Of a DNA stretch of 24,006 nt, positions 1-8,666 are shown one piece after another (the first letter of the stretch is position 1; each line of letters begins with the position of its first letter). Below the pieces are notes generated by a model. That model was given only the letters and a program-made list of their open reading frames with translations. It was not told the origin of the DNA and did not search any database. The position numbers and the translations under genes were made by a program. The DNA is from CAXBES01 sp965367015 (lineage in GTDB: Bacteria > Bacteroidota > Bacteroidia > Flavobacteriales > Flavobacteriaceae): positions 1 through 24,006 of the forward strand of contig CBDUGY010000036.1 of assembly GCA_965367015.1 (NCBI GenBank), written 5' to 3'.

Positions 1-247
1 TATTAGTCAATACTTTGAACTAAGGTATTACTTTTTTTTGAATTGAGATGGAGTTAAAGATGTAACTTTTTTGAAAAATAACGAATGATGGATTTACTGA
101 CTTATATTTTTACATCGCAGCTATAACATAATGTCGCAAACAGAAAGGAGAATTACTTACAACCTTCGAGAGTTGTGATAAAACAGCTAATTGTTATATA
201 ATCAAATATAAGGAATTAGCTTTCTTTTAACCTGTAAGCGTTTTCGC

Positions 248-255
248 TATATTTG
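248..255 (+). promoter_or_regulatory. -7 promoter element of mvaD
   Basis: TATATTTG is an exact match to the Bacteroidota -7 consensus TAnnTTTG. Transcription would start near 262, giving a leader of about 12 nt before the ATG at 274. No clear -33 TTTG is visible. The element overlaps a TTG at 253 that could be taken as a start, so that upstream start is unlikely. The rest of 1-247 shows no gene; only a weak hairpin at 159-176 was seen. Confidence 0.6.
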
Positions 256-273
256 CCACTGAAATTCTTTTGC

Positions 274-1353
274 ATGCAAGAAGAAAACTTCCTTCCGAAA
301 TCATATTCAAATTCGCCCAATAGTGGGCGCGTTACCTGGCAATCTCCCAGCAATATAGCTTTGGTAAAGTATTGGGGGAAATACGGCGAACAATTACCAA
401 AAAATGCCTCAATAAGTTTTACACTCACCCAATGTAATACACAAACTACACTATCGTTTATCGAAAAGTCCTCAGAGGGTTTTGATTTTGAAGTATATCT
501 CGACGGCAGGCGAGAAGAAGGGTTTGAGCCTAAAATTCAAAAATTCTTTGAGCGTGTTGAAATATATCTGCCATTTCTCAAAGAGTACAAATTTAAGATC
601 GAGACCACAAATAGTTTTCCACATAGTAGTGGCATCGCATCTTCAGCTAGCGGAATGAGTGCATTAGCCTTATGTTTAATGGATATGGAAGGTATTTTGA
701 GTGACACTGAAATTACAGATGAATATTTTAATCAGAAGGCTTCATTTTTAGCACGACTCGGATCAGGAAGCGCCTCACGCAGCATTCAAGGCGACTTAAT
801 CGTTTGGGGAGAACATCCCGACATTCAGGGAAGCAGTAATCTCTTCGGAATGAAATATCCTTACAATGTGCACGAGAATTTTAATAACTATCAGGACACT
901 ATCTTATTAGTTGATAAAGGAGAAAAGCAAGTAAGCAGTACGTTAGGGCATGATTTGATGCATAGCCATCCCTTTGCGGAACAACGTTTTGATCAGGCAA
1001 ATGAAAATCTTAGTAATTTAATACCTGTGTTAGAAAATGGCGATCTTTCAAAATTCATAGAAATTGTTGAAAGTGAAGCACTTTCACTTCATGCGATGAT
1101 GCTTACCTCAATTCCGTATTTTATTCTGATGAAGCCCCACACTCTTGAAATCATCAATCGTATTTGGACATTCAGAAAAGAAAGCGGAAGCAAGATATGT
1201 TTTACTTTGGATGCCGGGGCTAACGTTCACGTTTTGTATCCGGAAGCCGAGAAAATTTCAGTCTTAAAATTCATTAAAAGTGAACTTTCTTCTCTTTGTA
1301 AAAACGGAGAGTTTATCGAGGACGAAATAGGGTTTGGAGCTCAGAAAATTTAA
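274..1353 (+). CDS. mvaD: Diphosphomevalonate decarboxylase (mevalonate pathway)
   Basis: This cytosolic GHMP-superfamily enzyme makes isopentenyl diphosphate by ATP-dependent decarboxylation of mevalonate diphosphate. Family motifs are clear: the N-terminal SPSNIALVKYWGK, the phosphate-binding loop at residues 116-125 (PHSSGIASSA), the GSGSASRS segment at 163-169, and the catalytic Asp in LDAGANVH (D313). Its 359 residues are close to the usual family length. I chose ATG 274 over the in-frame TTG at 253 because the TTG lies inside the -7 promoter box and the family N-terminus begins near this Met. Its stop shares the bases TTAA with the stop of the convergent gene at 1350. The rest of the isoprenoid set resumes at 7701. 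Close relatives in other phyla use phosphomevalonate or bisphosphomevalonate; sequence reading alone cannot exclude that here. Confidence 0.9.
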   Translation: MQEENFLPKSYSNSPNSGRVTWQSPSNIALVKYWGKYGEQLPKNASISFTLTQCNTQTTLSFIEKSSEGFDFEVYLDGRREEGFEPKIQKFFERVEIYLPFLKEYKFKIETTNSFPHSSGIASSASGMSALALCLMDMEGILSDTEITDEYFNQKASFLARLGSGSASRSIQGDLIVWGEHPDIQGSSNLFGMKYPYNVHENFNNYQDTILLVDKGEKQVSSTLGHDLMHSHPFAEQRFDQANENLSNLIPVLENGDLSKFIEIVESEALSLHAMMLTSIPYFILMKPHTLEIINRIWTFRKESGSKICFTLDAGANVHVLYPEAEKISVLKFIKSELSSLCKNGEFIEDEIGFGAQKI

Positions 1354-4300
1354 GCTCGTTTCTTCAAATATAATATAAGTAGCATCACTGCCAGTCCAAA
1401 CAATAATAAGTACCCCCAGTGCCATCCCGAACTTAATTCGATAGGAGAAGTATCGCCAATAAGTATCATTCCCGCCCAGTATTGAGGCGCCAAGGTTCTT
1501 CCTTCTGCTCTCGCTAAATAACTGAGCTTAGCCTTCTGAAGAGCTTCATTTTTAGGAAGACCATCTGAGAGATTCTCATAAAAACTTTCAATTATTTCGC
1601 TACTCGACTTTTCATCAATTTTCCACAAACTGGTGAGCATACTTTCACTACCCGCATAATTGAAAGCATGTGCGAGCGAAATCATACCTTCCCCTGGCTG
1701 ATAGGATGGCTTTCCGGTTTCACAGGCCGTTAGTATTGCTAAACTCGAAGATAAGTTACAATTATAGATTTCATAGGTGTACAATGAATTATCGTTAATT
1801 GTACTGCCGTCTGCCGCATTTTTGGCGAAAATTAAACGTGATAGTTCCGGACTCAAATTATTTGATTCGGCATGTGTCCCAATATGAATTATCTTATGCT
1901 CTCCGGCTGAACTCGAGAAGATTTGCTTAGACGCACTTTTATTTGTGAAGGATTCTCCTTTAAATTGTTTGGAAAAACGCTTCACTAAATCGGCACTAAA
2001 GGGTTGCGGTAATAAAGTTAAATACGTTTTATCTAAAGAAATAGAATCGGTGATTGCGATCTTATAATCGTCTTTCATTTCTGTGGTGAATTCGGGTGCA
2101 AAGGCGATAAAATCTTCATCGAAATACGTATCACTTTTCTTAGAATTAAGAAGTAACAAACTGAAATTGTATGAAATACAGTGTTTCGCCAATAAGCTCT
2201 TAGATGTAAGTTCTTTAAACGAGGTAATCTCTTGCGGAGTGAGCATTTCGAAACTTAAATTGAATAATTCACGATCGGGAATGATCATCACGTTTTTGGT
2301 GGTAACTTTCGACTCAATCGGTTGCCATAACATACCATAGAGTTTTTTTAAAGTGGGAGCAATCTTGTCTACTTTGAATTGATCACTGTTTAACAAAGCA
2401 AGATGATCGTTCAAGTTCTGTGATTCCAGCTGAAAGATATTTTGTTCAGTTGAATTAATTACATAGGCATATAAGTCATTATCAATAAATAAATATCGGA
2501 CCACAGTTGTATTGTCTCCCATTTTATGCTGAATACCATCCAAGGGTTCCTTAATTGTCGCATAGCGCATTTTATAATATTTAGGATGGGTCTGTTTCAA
2601 AGAGTCTAAAAACAGTTCCCATTCTTTAGTCCCGGAAAAAAAATCATTCATACCATTAACATCCGCTTTAGTCTTGTCCAGTATGGAGTGAAGATTATTT
2701 TTCAATTCTTTTTCCCTGTCTATAACTTTTTCGGGCACATTTGCAAATGCCACAGCAGTTCCTATATTAAGTTTCGCCCGAATTCTTTGATAGATGCCAG
2801 ATTCGTGCAATTCCATCGTTTTATTGAGATATATGTTTTTACCGGAAAGCTGATAAAGCTCAAAATTTAGTTTTTTCGTAAAATCATAGAGGCTTTTATA
2901 TTCAGAATATATAAGGTCAATATCTTCTTTACTAATCGCTATTGTTTTTCTCCTCTCCAATATATCGAAGGCATCTTCTAATTTTGAAAGTTGATGCTGT
3001 AAAAAAGCTTCGTCTCTTGATGTAGCCAATTGATATTCAGATTTCGATTTAAGCAAAATAAGTGATGGTCTTTTAAATTCAATTAGAATACTGTCTAAAG
3101 AAGAACTACTTTTTTTAATTTGTTCAGAGAGATAGTTATTCGCGTTATCACACCATTCTCTGGCCTTATCGAATGCCTTCTGATTATAATATACCTGTGC
3201 CACATTTAACTTATGATTTAATATCGGGAAGTCAGATTCTTTATTGTGTTCTTGTAAATACGAATGTGCTTTTAATGCTGTTTTTACTGCCAATTCTGGT
3301 TGATCGTTTTCTGAAAGAAACAGAGCTTTGTTTCTCAAAAATCCAAGATATTCTGCGTCGTAATTGTCTCCTTGTGATTCGTCAAAAAGTTTTTCACTTT
3401 CATCATATAATTGTTTTGCTTTTTCCAAATCTCCTTTGGAAGTATAAGAGATTGCTTTTGCGTAAAGGGCGGCTGCTTTCCAATAAGAATAATTACCATC
3501 AGATTTTTCGAGTCTTATTAATCCTTCGTTAAGGTTTTCAATAGCCAGATCAAATTCTTGCAGCGACAGATGGGACTGTCCGATGTTGATAAGTGTAGTA
3601 GCCAACTCCTTATCGTTCGGATCTAAGAATAACAATTTTTTTTCATAAGAATATTTTATAAGCTCATGCGATTTAGAGAGGTTTCCAATTTCATTATAAA
3701 ATGTAGATAAATTTGCTATAGCACGGGCTTGATAGCGTTGGGACTTTGACTTTATAAATTCATCCCCTATTTCTTTGATTACCTTTTCGTAACCATTTAT
3801 AACTGCCTCTTGGGTGATAAGCGCTTTTGTCATGTTTCCTTCTGAATATTGCAAAAGCGAGATATTACTCTTTATTACCGTTGCAAAATATAATTTTTCA
3901 ATAGGATCACCCTCATCTTCTTGAATAGTCGAAATTGCTTTCTCGTAAAAGAACTGCGCACTATCGAGTTTGGTCGACATCCACATAACCGCACCAGCCG
4001 CGTTATATCCATCAGACAGTAATTTCTTAGGCGTCGTTTTAGAGCTTTCATAATCTTTAAGTGCAGCCTTAAATAAACGAGCTGCTTCTTCTAAATGACT
4101 CAGAGATAAGTTGCACGCACCTAAGTTATAACGGACTTTTCCTATTTCTTCAGGTTTAGCATCACTAAGTTTCAAAACAGTAGTTAACGCTCTTTGTGTA
4201 ATATCTAGTGATTTTTGATTCTTGCCAAATTCGTCATAAAGGTCTGCAAGATCCATCAAGGCAGTAATATGAATGCGCCGATTTGGGGTTTCAAGTATTA

Positions 4301-4586
4301 AATTGTCGACAAAGCGTTCTGCATCTCGAATCGCTTGCTCTGTACTGTTTTTTTTGCTTGATATTTTTCCAATGTAATATGGGTAGTTTGATAAAGAATC
4401 ATACTCACCATTTTTTTTAAAATTTTGTATCTGAAGTTGAACAACTTTAGTTGCTTCCTCTATTTTTTCTTCGGAAAGTAATTTATCTAAGAGTGCTTTT
4501 CCGGTTGGGGCCTGAGTTTGCGCTAAAATTTGTAAACAACAAAAATTGCTGAATATAATAAAAAGTGCTAGGCCCAGGTTTTTCAT
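1350..4586 (-). CDS. Exported TPR-CHAT caspase-like protein with C-terminal membrane anchor
   Basis: This 1078-residue protein begins with a signal peptide (residues 1 to about 23, hydrophobic core then LAQ). Many tetratricopeptide repeats follow over roughly the first 450 residues, then a helical linker, and a CHAT domain (caspase-family peptidase fold) occupies about 690-1045. The catalytic dyad is visible: His905 in HIGTHA and Cys955 in LTACETG, with the typical IIPDRELFNLSFEML strand upstream. Residues 1057-1074 form one membrane span followed by KKRA, so the positive-inside rule places the tail in the cytosol and the TPR and CHAT parts in the periplasm. One base separates its ATG from the stop of the anti-sigma-like gene upstream, so the two are surely cotranscribed. 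CHAT proteins are proteases or protein scaffolds; the substrate here is unknown. The convergent mvaD stop overlaps by 4 nt. Confidence 0.85.
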   Translation of the reverse strand: MKNLGLALFIIFSNFCCLQILAQTQAPTGKALLDKLLSEEKIEEATKVVQLQIQNFKKNGEYDSLSNYPYYIGKISSKKNSTEQAIRDAERFVDNLILETPNRRIHITALMDLADLYDEFGKNQKSLDITQRALTTVLKLSDAKPEEIGKVRYNLGACNLSLSHLEEAARLFKAALKDYESSKTTPKKLLSDGYNAAGAVMWMSTKLDSAQFFYEKAISTIQEDEGDPIEKLYFATVIKSNISLLQYSEGNMTKALITQEAVINGYEKVIKEIGDEFIKSKSQRYQARAIANLSTFYNEIGNLSKSHELIKYSYEKKLLFLDPNDKELATTLINIGQSHLSLQEFDLAIENLNEGLIRLEKSDGNYSYWKAAALYAKAISYTSKGDLEKAKQLYDESEKLFDESQGDNYDAEYLGFLRNKALFLSENDQPELAVKTALKAHSYLQEHNKESDFPILNHKLNVAQVYYNQKAFDKAREWCDNANNYLSEQIKKSSSSLDSILIEFKRPSLILLKSKSEYQLATSRDEAFLQHQLSKLEDAFDILERRKTIAISKEDIDLIYSEYKSLYDFTKKLNFELYQLSGKNIYLNKTMELHESGIYQRIRAKLNIGTAVAFANVPEKVIDREKELKNNLHSILDKTKADVNGMNDFFSGTKEWELFLDSLKQTHPKYYKMRYATIKEPLDGIQHKMGDNTTVVRYLFIDNDLYAYVINSTEQNIFQLESQNLNDHLALLNSDQFKVDKIAPTLKKLYGMLWQPIESKVTTKNVMIIPDRELFNLSFEMLTPQEITSFKELTSKSLLAKHCISYNFSLLLLNSKKSDTYFDEDFIAFAPEFTTEMKDDYKIAITDSISLDKTYLTLLPQPFSADLVKRFSKQFKGESFTNKSASKQIFSSSAGEHKIIHIGTHAESNNLSPELSRLIFAKNAADGSTINDNSLYTYEIYNCNLSSSLAILTACETGKPSYQPGEGMISLAHAFNYAGSESMLTSLWKIDEKSSSEIIESFYENLSDGLPKNEALQKAKLSYLARAEGRTLAPQYWAGMILIGDTSPIELSSGWHWGYLLLFGLAVMLLILYLKKRA

Positions 4587-4587
4587 A

Positions 4588-5337
4588 TCAATCGGATAAT
4601 TCTAACAAAAGATTTTTGCTCTTTTCTGAAGTACTTTTAGAAAGTAGCTGCTTGGCACCTGGAATATTGTCTCTTCTAATTTCAGTTAATGCCGCATAAA
4701 AGTAAGCGTCCTCTTTGAATGTACTATTGCTATTTTCCATAGTCCTGATTAAGTATTCACTAGCCTTGTTAGTATTGCCTTCAGCCAAATATGAAACTCC
4801 TAGAAAATAGTTTAAGGTATCGTTTCCAGGGTTTTGAGTGCTTAATTGTTCCCATTTTTGAATAGCCGTGGCATACTCAGCTCGTTTATAATCAACCATC
4901 GCATCGTAGAAATCGAAATTATCAGAAGTGCTCATGGTTGTAGGCAACCCCGGATCAGGGGTGAAATGCTTTGCAAATAACTTTTCCGAAGTAGAGCCTT
5001 GATTCATGAAAAGGAAAATTCCTAAAACAAGGATAATTGAGGCTGCTATTGAAATCGTAAATATTCTCGACGCCAAACTTTTTCTTTTTAACGCATCCTC
5101 GTTGTTCAAGTTCCTTACCGGAATCATTTCTTCATGAAAGTTATCCAGTTGATTCTTTAGTGCTGCACTTTCGATACCAAGAATCAGCTGCCTTACATGT
5201 GCAACTCTTTCTCTAAGTTGGCTGTCGGTTTCCAATTTCGTCTCGAAATTTTTTAATTCAGCTGCATTCATAGAATTGTTAAGGTAACCTTCTATGGTTT
5301 CGAATTGTTCTTGGGTAATGTTATTTTTCGTTTCCAC
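4588..5337 (-). CDS. Anti-sigma-factor-like single-pass membrane protein with periplasmic TPR region
   Basis: The N-terminal 60 residues (FETIEGYLNNSMNAAELKNF and following) resemble the helical cytoplasmic segment of Bacteroidota anti-sigma factors, with no zinc-binding Cys/His motif. One membrane span lies at about residues 92-111, preceded by RKSLASR, so the N-terminus should be cytosolic and residues 112-249 periplasmic. That part holds TPR-like helices (about 141-235) in the pattern YKRAEYATAIQKWEQL and YFLGVSYLAEGNTNKASEYL. The gene lies 6 nt after the sigma factor and 1 nt before the TPR-CHAT gene. I infer that it binds the sigma factor at the membrane and that its TPR region contacts the CHAT partner. 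No direct sequence evidence shows inhibition rather than simple scaffolding. Confidence 0.7.
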   Translation of the reverse strand: METKNNITQEQFETIEGYLNNSMNAAELKNFETKLETDSQLRERVAHVRQLILGIESAALKNQLDNFHEEMIPVRNLNNEDALKRKSLASRIFTISIAASIILVLGIFLFMNQGSTSEKLFAKHFTPDPGLPTTMSTSDNFDFYDAMVDYKRAEYATAIQKWEQLSTQNPGNDTLNYFLGVSYLAEGNTNKASEYLIRTMENSNSTFKEDAYFYAALTEIRRDNIPGAKQLLSKSTSEKSKNLLLELSD

Positions 5338-5343
5338 TATATA

Positions 5344-5913
5344 TTAATTTGGGGATAAGGCAATTTCTCTTAATTTCTGAATACATCTGTATTTCTTATT
5401 TCGTGCTGAAGCTTCAGCTAGATTTAGTTCGGCGGCAATATCACGAAGGGATTTCTTGTTAAAATAAAACTTAGTTAATAATTCTTTACATTCTCCACCA
5501 AGTTTTGCAAAAGCAGCCATAGTTGCTTCCAATTTTTCATCCGATCTAAAAGACTCATCATCTTCCAGCGAGTCGCTTGCCTGGTGAAAATTATCAATTA
5601 GAGGCGCAGTCTTTTTGTATTGAGACGACCGCAAAAAATCGGTCCATTTATTTTTCGCGATCTGATACAAATACCCTTGCAAAGCGGTTTCATTTGTTGG
5701 TGTAAACTTTCCGGCCTTGATGTTTTGATACATGGCTAAAAAAGCTTCCTGGTATGTGTCTTTGGCCTGAGGCATTGATCCGTTGTTTTGCACAATATAG
5801 ATTTCTATTTTTTTAAAATTGTTCTGATAAAGCTGCTTTAAAACTTTTTGGTTATTAGTTTTAATGGCATCAACAAGCTGTAATTGTTTTTCTATTTGCA
5901 AATTTCCCCTCAT
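5344..5913 (-). CDS. ECF-type RNA polymerase sigma-70 factor
   Basis: At 189 residues this is a two-domain ECF sigma factor. Region 2 lies at about 25-95 (DTYQEAFLAMYQNI, then LYQIAKNKWTDFLR) and binds RNA polymerase and the -10 element. Region 4 lies at about 130-185, with a helix-turn-helix FNKKSLRDIAAELNLAEASA followed by the basic recognition helix. No extra C-terminal domain is present. It is the first gene of a compact minus-strand set with the anti-sigma-like and TPR-CHAT genes, which suggests that their shared target is the transcription this factor directs. Upstream (5914-6164) I find no TAnnTTTG box on the minus strand, so the operon may use another sigma factor or itself. The regulon cannot be read from this window. 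Confidence 0.9.
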   Translation of the reverse strand: MRGNLQIEKQLQLVDAIKTNNQKVLKQLYQNNFKKIEIYIVQNNGSMPQAKDTYQEAFLAMYQNIKAGKFTPTNETALQGYLYQIAKNKWTDFLRSSQYKKTAPLIDNFHQASDSLEDDESFRSDEKLEATMAAFAKLGGECKELLTKFYFNKKSLRDIAAELNLAEASARNKKYRCIQKLREIALSPN

Positions 5914-6032
5914 TTGTAGTAGAGGAAAGATAGTAATTAATTTTATGCGCTAATAAAAAGCACGCTACAACTCGTTGATATAACCGTATTTATCGATACA
6001 TCGCATTAATCTCAAAATGTCATCATACTTTT

Positions 6033-6054
6033 AAAATTATTTTATAATAATTTT
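6033..6054. repeat. AT-only perfect inverted repeat
   Basis: AAAATTATT at 6033-6041 and AATAATTTT at 6046-6054 pair perfectly over 9 bp around a TTAT loop. It sits between the sigma gene start and the end of the lipoprotein gene. It may be a weak terminator, an operator, or a chance product of AT-rich DNA. Confidence 0.3.
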
Positions 6055-6131
6055 TAGTGTTGCCGAAACTCCTTCAGAAGAGGTTATGGTTGTGAAGTAA
6101 ATTACTGCGAAATCTTGTATAATGAGATCTA

Positions 6132-6149
6132 TTGTCTTTGCGAAGACAA
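6132..6149 (-). terminator. Weak hairpin after the lipoprotein gene
   Basis: TTGTCTT and AAGACAA form a perfect 7-bp stem around a 4-nt loop, 16 bases past the stop codon of the minus-strand gene ending at 6165. No U-tract follows on either strand, so termination is only a guess from its position. Confidence 0.3.
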
Positions 6150-6164
6150 AGCAATCCTAACTTT

Positions 6165-7340
6165 CTACCAATCCCCATCATCTGTAGATTGTAATTGAGT
6201 CCAAGAATCGTTGTTAGCTGAATTATCAGTATTCGGATTGTATAAAGAGTTATCAGTTCCGAAATATTCGTTGTTTTGGTTCATCCATACATTATTGTCG
6301 TAACCTTCAATTTTATAGTTATTTCCGTTTCCATCGGTCATATTGCGCTGTTCCCAAATACCATCAACATAGGCGGCTTGTCCGGCATCGCTGGCAGCCT
6401 GACCCTTTTTCCAGCTGTTATATTGCGCGTCTGAAGCTGCACTTCTCGCATTAAAATTTCTGGTGTTTTGGTCCCCGAATGCCTTTATATCTGCCATTCG
6501 CTTTTGGTGTCCTGCATTGCTTTGTTGAGCTCTTTGCTGATCTCTCTGATTACATGCCTGGATCCATTGCGGATTTATTTGCAGATTTATTAATCCGTTT
6601 ACAAACGCATTCTTTGCCTGTTCAAAATTCGCCGAATTGGCCTCCATCATATTGCATGAATATCCCCACATAACACCCATTTGATCTTGCCCTACCTGAT
6701 GCCGAACAATTACGATAGATGTTTTTCCGCTATTATCTGTAAACTCGGCAGCCATTACGGAGAATGTTTTTCTTACAGGCATGTATTTCCAGAGTTTGGC
6801 GTCGAAGGCTTCGTCGAATCGTGCTAGTTGCTCAATGGGATACGACTTGATGAATTGAGCTCCTTGTTGCTTGGCTAAAGGAATCAGATCATCTTGAATA
6901 ACCCTCTCTACACTCTTAGGAGGCTGAACGTTCTGACCACTCTGTTGTGCCATCTGATTCATATAAGGGTCGTTGTTGTAAGCGAAAAAGTTACTTCGTT
7001 CCATATACACTTTTAACCCATTTGGTCCTTCCAGCATCACCTGAGGATCGCTAGAAGGCCTCCAGCTAGCCGGTATTGGTAACATTCCTATTACCATACC
7101 ATTTCGTGTATCTTTTATTTGATAATTCTGAAGTCTGCCGCCTCCAGAAACAGATGTGTTTTGTGTGGCCATATTATTTTGATTTTGATTAAAATTTTGG
7201 GCATAATCGCCATTATTACCGTCGTTTTCTCGATAATCTTCTTCATAGCCGAAGTCTTCGGATTCGGAATTTTGACCCTGCCAACAAGAAGTGAACAATA
7301 CGATAGCTAGTAAAAAGTAAAAGAAATGTGAAGTTTTCAT
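6165..7340 (-). CDS. Lipoprotein of unknown function
   Basis: I do not recognise the family. The 391-residue protein starts MKTSHFFYFLLAIVLFTSC, a lipoprotein signal peptide with the acylated Cys at residue 19. An acidic, Asn/Gln-rich low-complexity stretch follows (about 22-65). Then comes a globular region of about 200 residues with alternating strands and helices, and a C-terminal tail rich in Asn, Asp and Trp that contains two YDNNVW/NEYFG-like segments. The reading frame is open for another 51 codons upstream, to an ATG at 7491-7493, but the signal peptide fixes the start at 7340. It is transcribed alone, 251 nt before the sigma operon and divergently from the GHMP kinase. Location is probably periplasmic or outer-membrane inner leaflet; function unknown. 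Confidence 0.75.
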   Translation of the reverse strand: MKTSHFFYFLLAIVLFTSCWQGQNSESEDFGYEEDYRENDGNNGDYAQNFNQNQNNMATQNTSVSGGGRLQNYQIKDTRNGMVIGMLPIPASWRPSSDPQVMLEGPNGLKVYMERSNFFAYNNDPYMNQMAQQSGQNVQPPKSVERVIQDDLIPLAKQQGAQFIKSYPIEQLARFDEAFDAKLWKYMPVRKTFSVMAAEFTDNSGKTSIVIVRHQVGQDQMGVMWGYSCNMMEANSANFEQAKNAFVNGLINLQINPQWIQACNQRDQQRAQQSNAGHQKRMADIKAFGDQNTRNFNARSAASDAQYNSWKKGQAASDAGQAAYVDGIWEQRNMTDGNGNNYKIEGYDNNVWMNQNNEYFGTDNSLYNPNTDNSANNDSWTQLQSTDDGDW

Positions 7341-7700
7341 AGTAGTAAAATTAGTAGTTGGTTTTTGTTTTATACCAATACATCGGAACATCGAAAAAAT
7401 GTCATCAAGTACACCAGGAGGAAAACTTTTAGTGCCACGATAATAAAACGCAATGTCTTTTATATAAATCCTCCACTTCATAACTGTATTCAAACAAAAT
7501 TGAAGTGTTCGCGTACGGGAAAATAAAGGAGCTTAGAATTCTTAGATAAGATTTTCATTACTATAATCTGTTAAATATCTGTTATTTAAACAATTCGAAG
7601 CTTTGGCAGGCGTTAAAGAATAGCGACAAATTTGTATCTTTGTCTTTTAAATACGATCTGTAAGGAAAAAAACGTATTTTTATCACTTATTAAGTACTTT
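7341..7700. other. Divergent intergenic region (360 bp)
   Basis: This stretch separates the lipoprotein gene (minus) from the GHMP kinase (plus). It contains the plus-strand -7 element at 7635-7642. I find no consensus promoter on the minus strand, no convincing hairpin and no small gene with coding character; open frames here are only N-terminal extensions of the two flanking genes. Confidence 0.6.
7635..7642 (+). promoter_or_regulatory. -7 promoter element of the GHMP kinase-UbiA genes
   Basis: TATCTTTG matches TAnnTTTG exactly. A start near 7649 gives a leader of about 52 nt to the ATG at 7701. It overlaps the in-frame TTG at 7632, arguing against that codon as the start. No -33 TTTG lies at the usual distance. 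Confidence 0.6.
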
Positions 7701-8639
7701 ATGCGCGGTCCCCTTTTTTATTCTAAGATTTTACTTTTCGGAGAATATGGAATTATTAAAGACTCAAAAGGTCTGTCTATTCCGTATAATTTTTATAACG
7801 GTGCCTTAAAAATCGATGAGCATCATACTATTGCCACCCATAAATCCAACGAAGGATTAAAGCGATTTTCTTCTTACCTGGATGAAATTCAGAAAGAGAA
7901 CCCCGAACTTTTTAACTTCGATACTGAAGCTTTAAAAGCTGATATAGAAAAAGGTTTATATTTTGATTCCAGTATTCCTCAGGGATATGGAGTTGGAAGC
8001 AGTGGTGCGTTGGTTGCCGCTATTTACGATAAATATGCCACCAATAAGATTACTGTACTGGAGAATTTAACCCGGGAAAAATTACTTCAGTTAAAAGCGA
8101 TATTTGCGGAAATGGAATCTTTTTTCCACGGAAAATCATCTGGATTGGATCCTCTCAATAGTTATTTGAGTTTGCCAATATTGATCAACTCTAAAGATAA
8201 TATCGAACCCGCAGGAATTCCATCACAAACGGAAAACGGTAAAGGCGCAGTATTCTTACTGGACAGCGGATCAACCGGAGAAACTGCACCAATGGTTCAG
8301 ATTTTTATGGAAAATATGAAGCAGGAGGGTTTCAGAAACATGTTAAAGGATCAATTTGTAAAACATACCGATGCATGTGTTGATGATTTCTTAAAAGGAG
8401 ATGTAAAATCACTTTTCGGGAATATTAAACAACTTTCAAAAGTAGTGCTTGATAACTTTAAGCCCATGATACCCAAACAATTTCATAAACTTTGGAAAAA
8501 TGGCATTGAAACGAATGCTTATTATCTTAAGCTTTGTGGTTCGGGCGGTGGTGGCTATATGTTAGGTTTTACGCAGGATATAGATAAAGCTAAAAAAGCG
8601 CTAAAAGATTATAAATTAGAAGTGGTTTACAACTTCTGA
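7701..8639 (+). CDS. GHMP-family kinase, mevalonate-kinase-like
   Basis: This 312-residue cytosolic kinase has the three GHMP motifs: SKILLFGEYGI near the N-terminus, the ATP-binding loop PQGYGVGSSGA at residues 93-103, and the glycine-rich KLCGSGGGG at 277-285. A segment FFHGKSSGLDPLNSYLS provides the conserved substrate-pocket Asp region. In Bacteroidota such proteins sit beside mvaD and a UbiA prenyltransferase and are taken to be the mevalonate kinase. The GEY form of motif 1 also occurs in phosphomevalonate kinases, so which phosphorylation it performs is open. The ATG at 7701 was chosen because motif 1 begins a few residues later and the upstream TTG overlaps the promoter. It is followed after 27 nt by the prenyltransferase, a likely two-gene operon. 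Confidence 0.8.
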   Translation: MRGPLFYSKILLFGEYGIIKDSKGLSIPYNFYNGALKIDEHHTIATHKSNEGLKRFSSYLDEIQKENPELFNFDTEALKADIEKGLYFDSSIPQGYGVGSSGALVAAIYDKYATNKITVLENLTREKLLQLKAIFAEMESFFHGKSSGLDPLNSYLSLPILINSKDNIEPAGIPSQTENGKGAVFLLDSGSTGETAPMVQIFMENMKQEGFRNMLKDQFVKHTDACVDDFLKGDVKSLFGNIKQLSKVVLDNFKPMIPKQFHKLWKNGIETNAYYLKLCGSGGGGYMLGFTQDIDKAKKALKDYKLEVVYNF

Positions 8640-8666
8640 TTCTCCATTACTTCTTAATTCTTTCAC

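Noticed and set aside
159..176. A hairpin ACAACCT / AGAGTTGT as a terminator for a gene left of the window
   Set aside because: The stem is short with a bulged base, no U-tract follows, and no upstream gene is visible.
1350..4586. A CRISPR-linked Craspase (type III-E) system, because of the TPR-CHAT protein
   Set aside because: There is no CRISPR array and no Cas7/Cas11 fusion gene, and this protein has a signal peptide and membrane anchor, unlike cytosolic Csx29.
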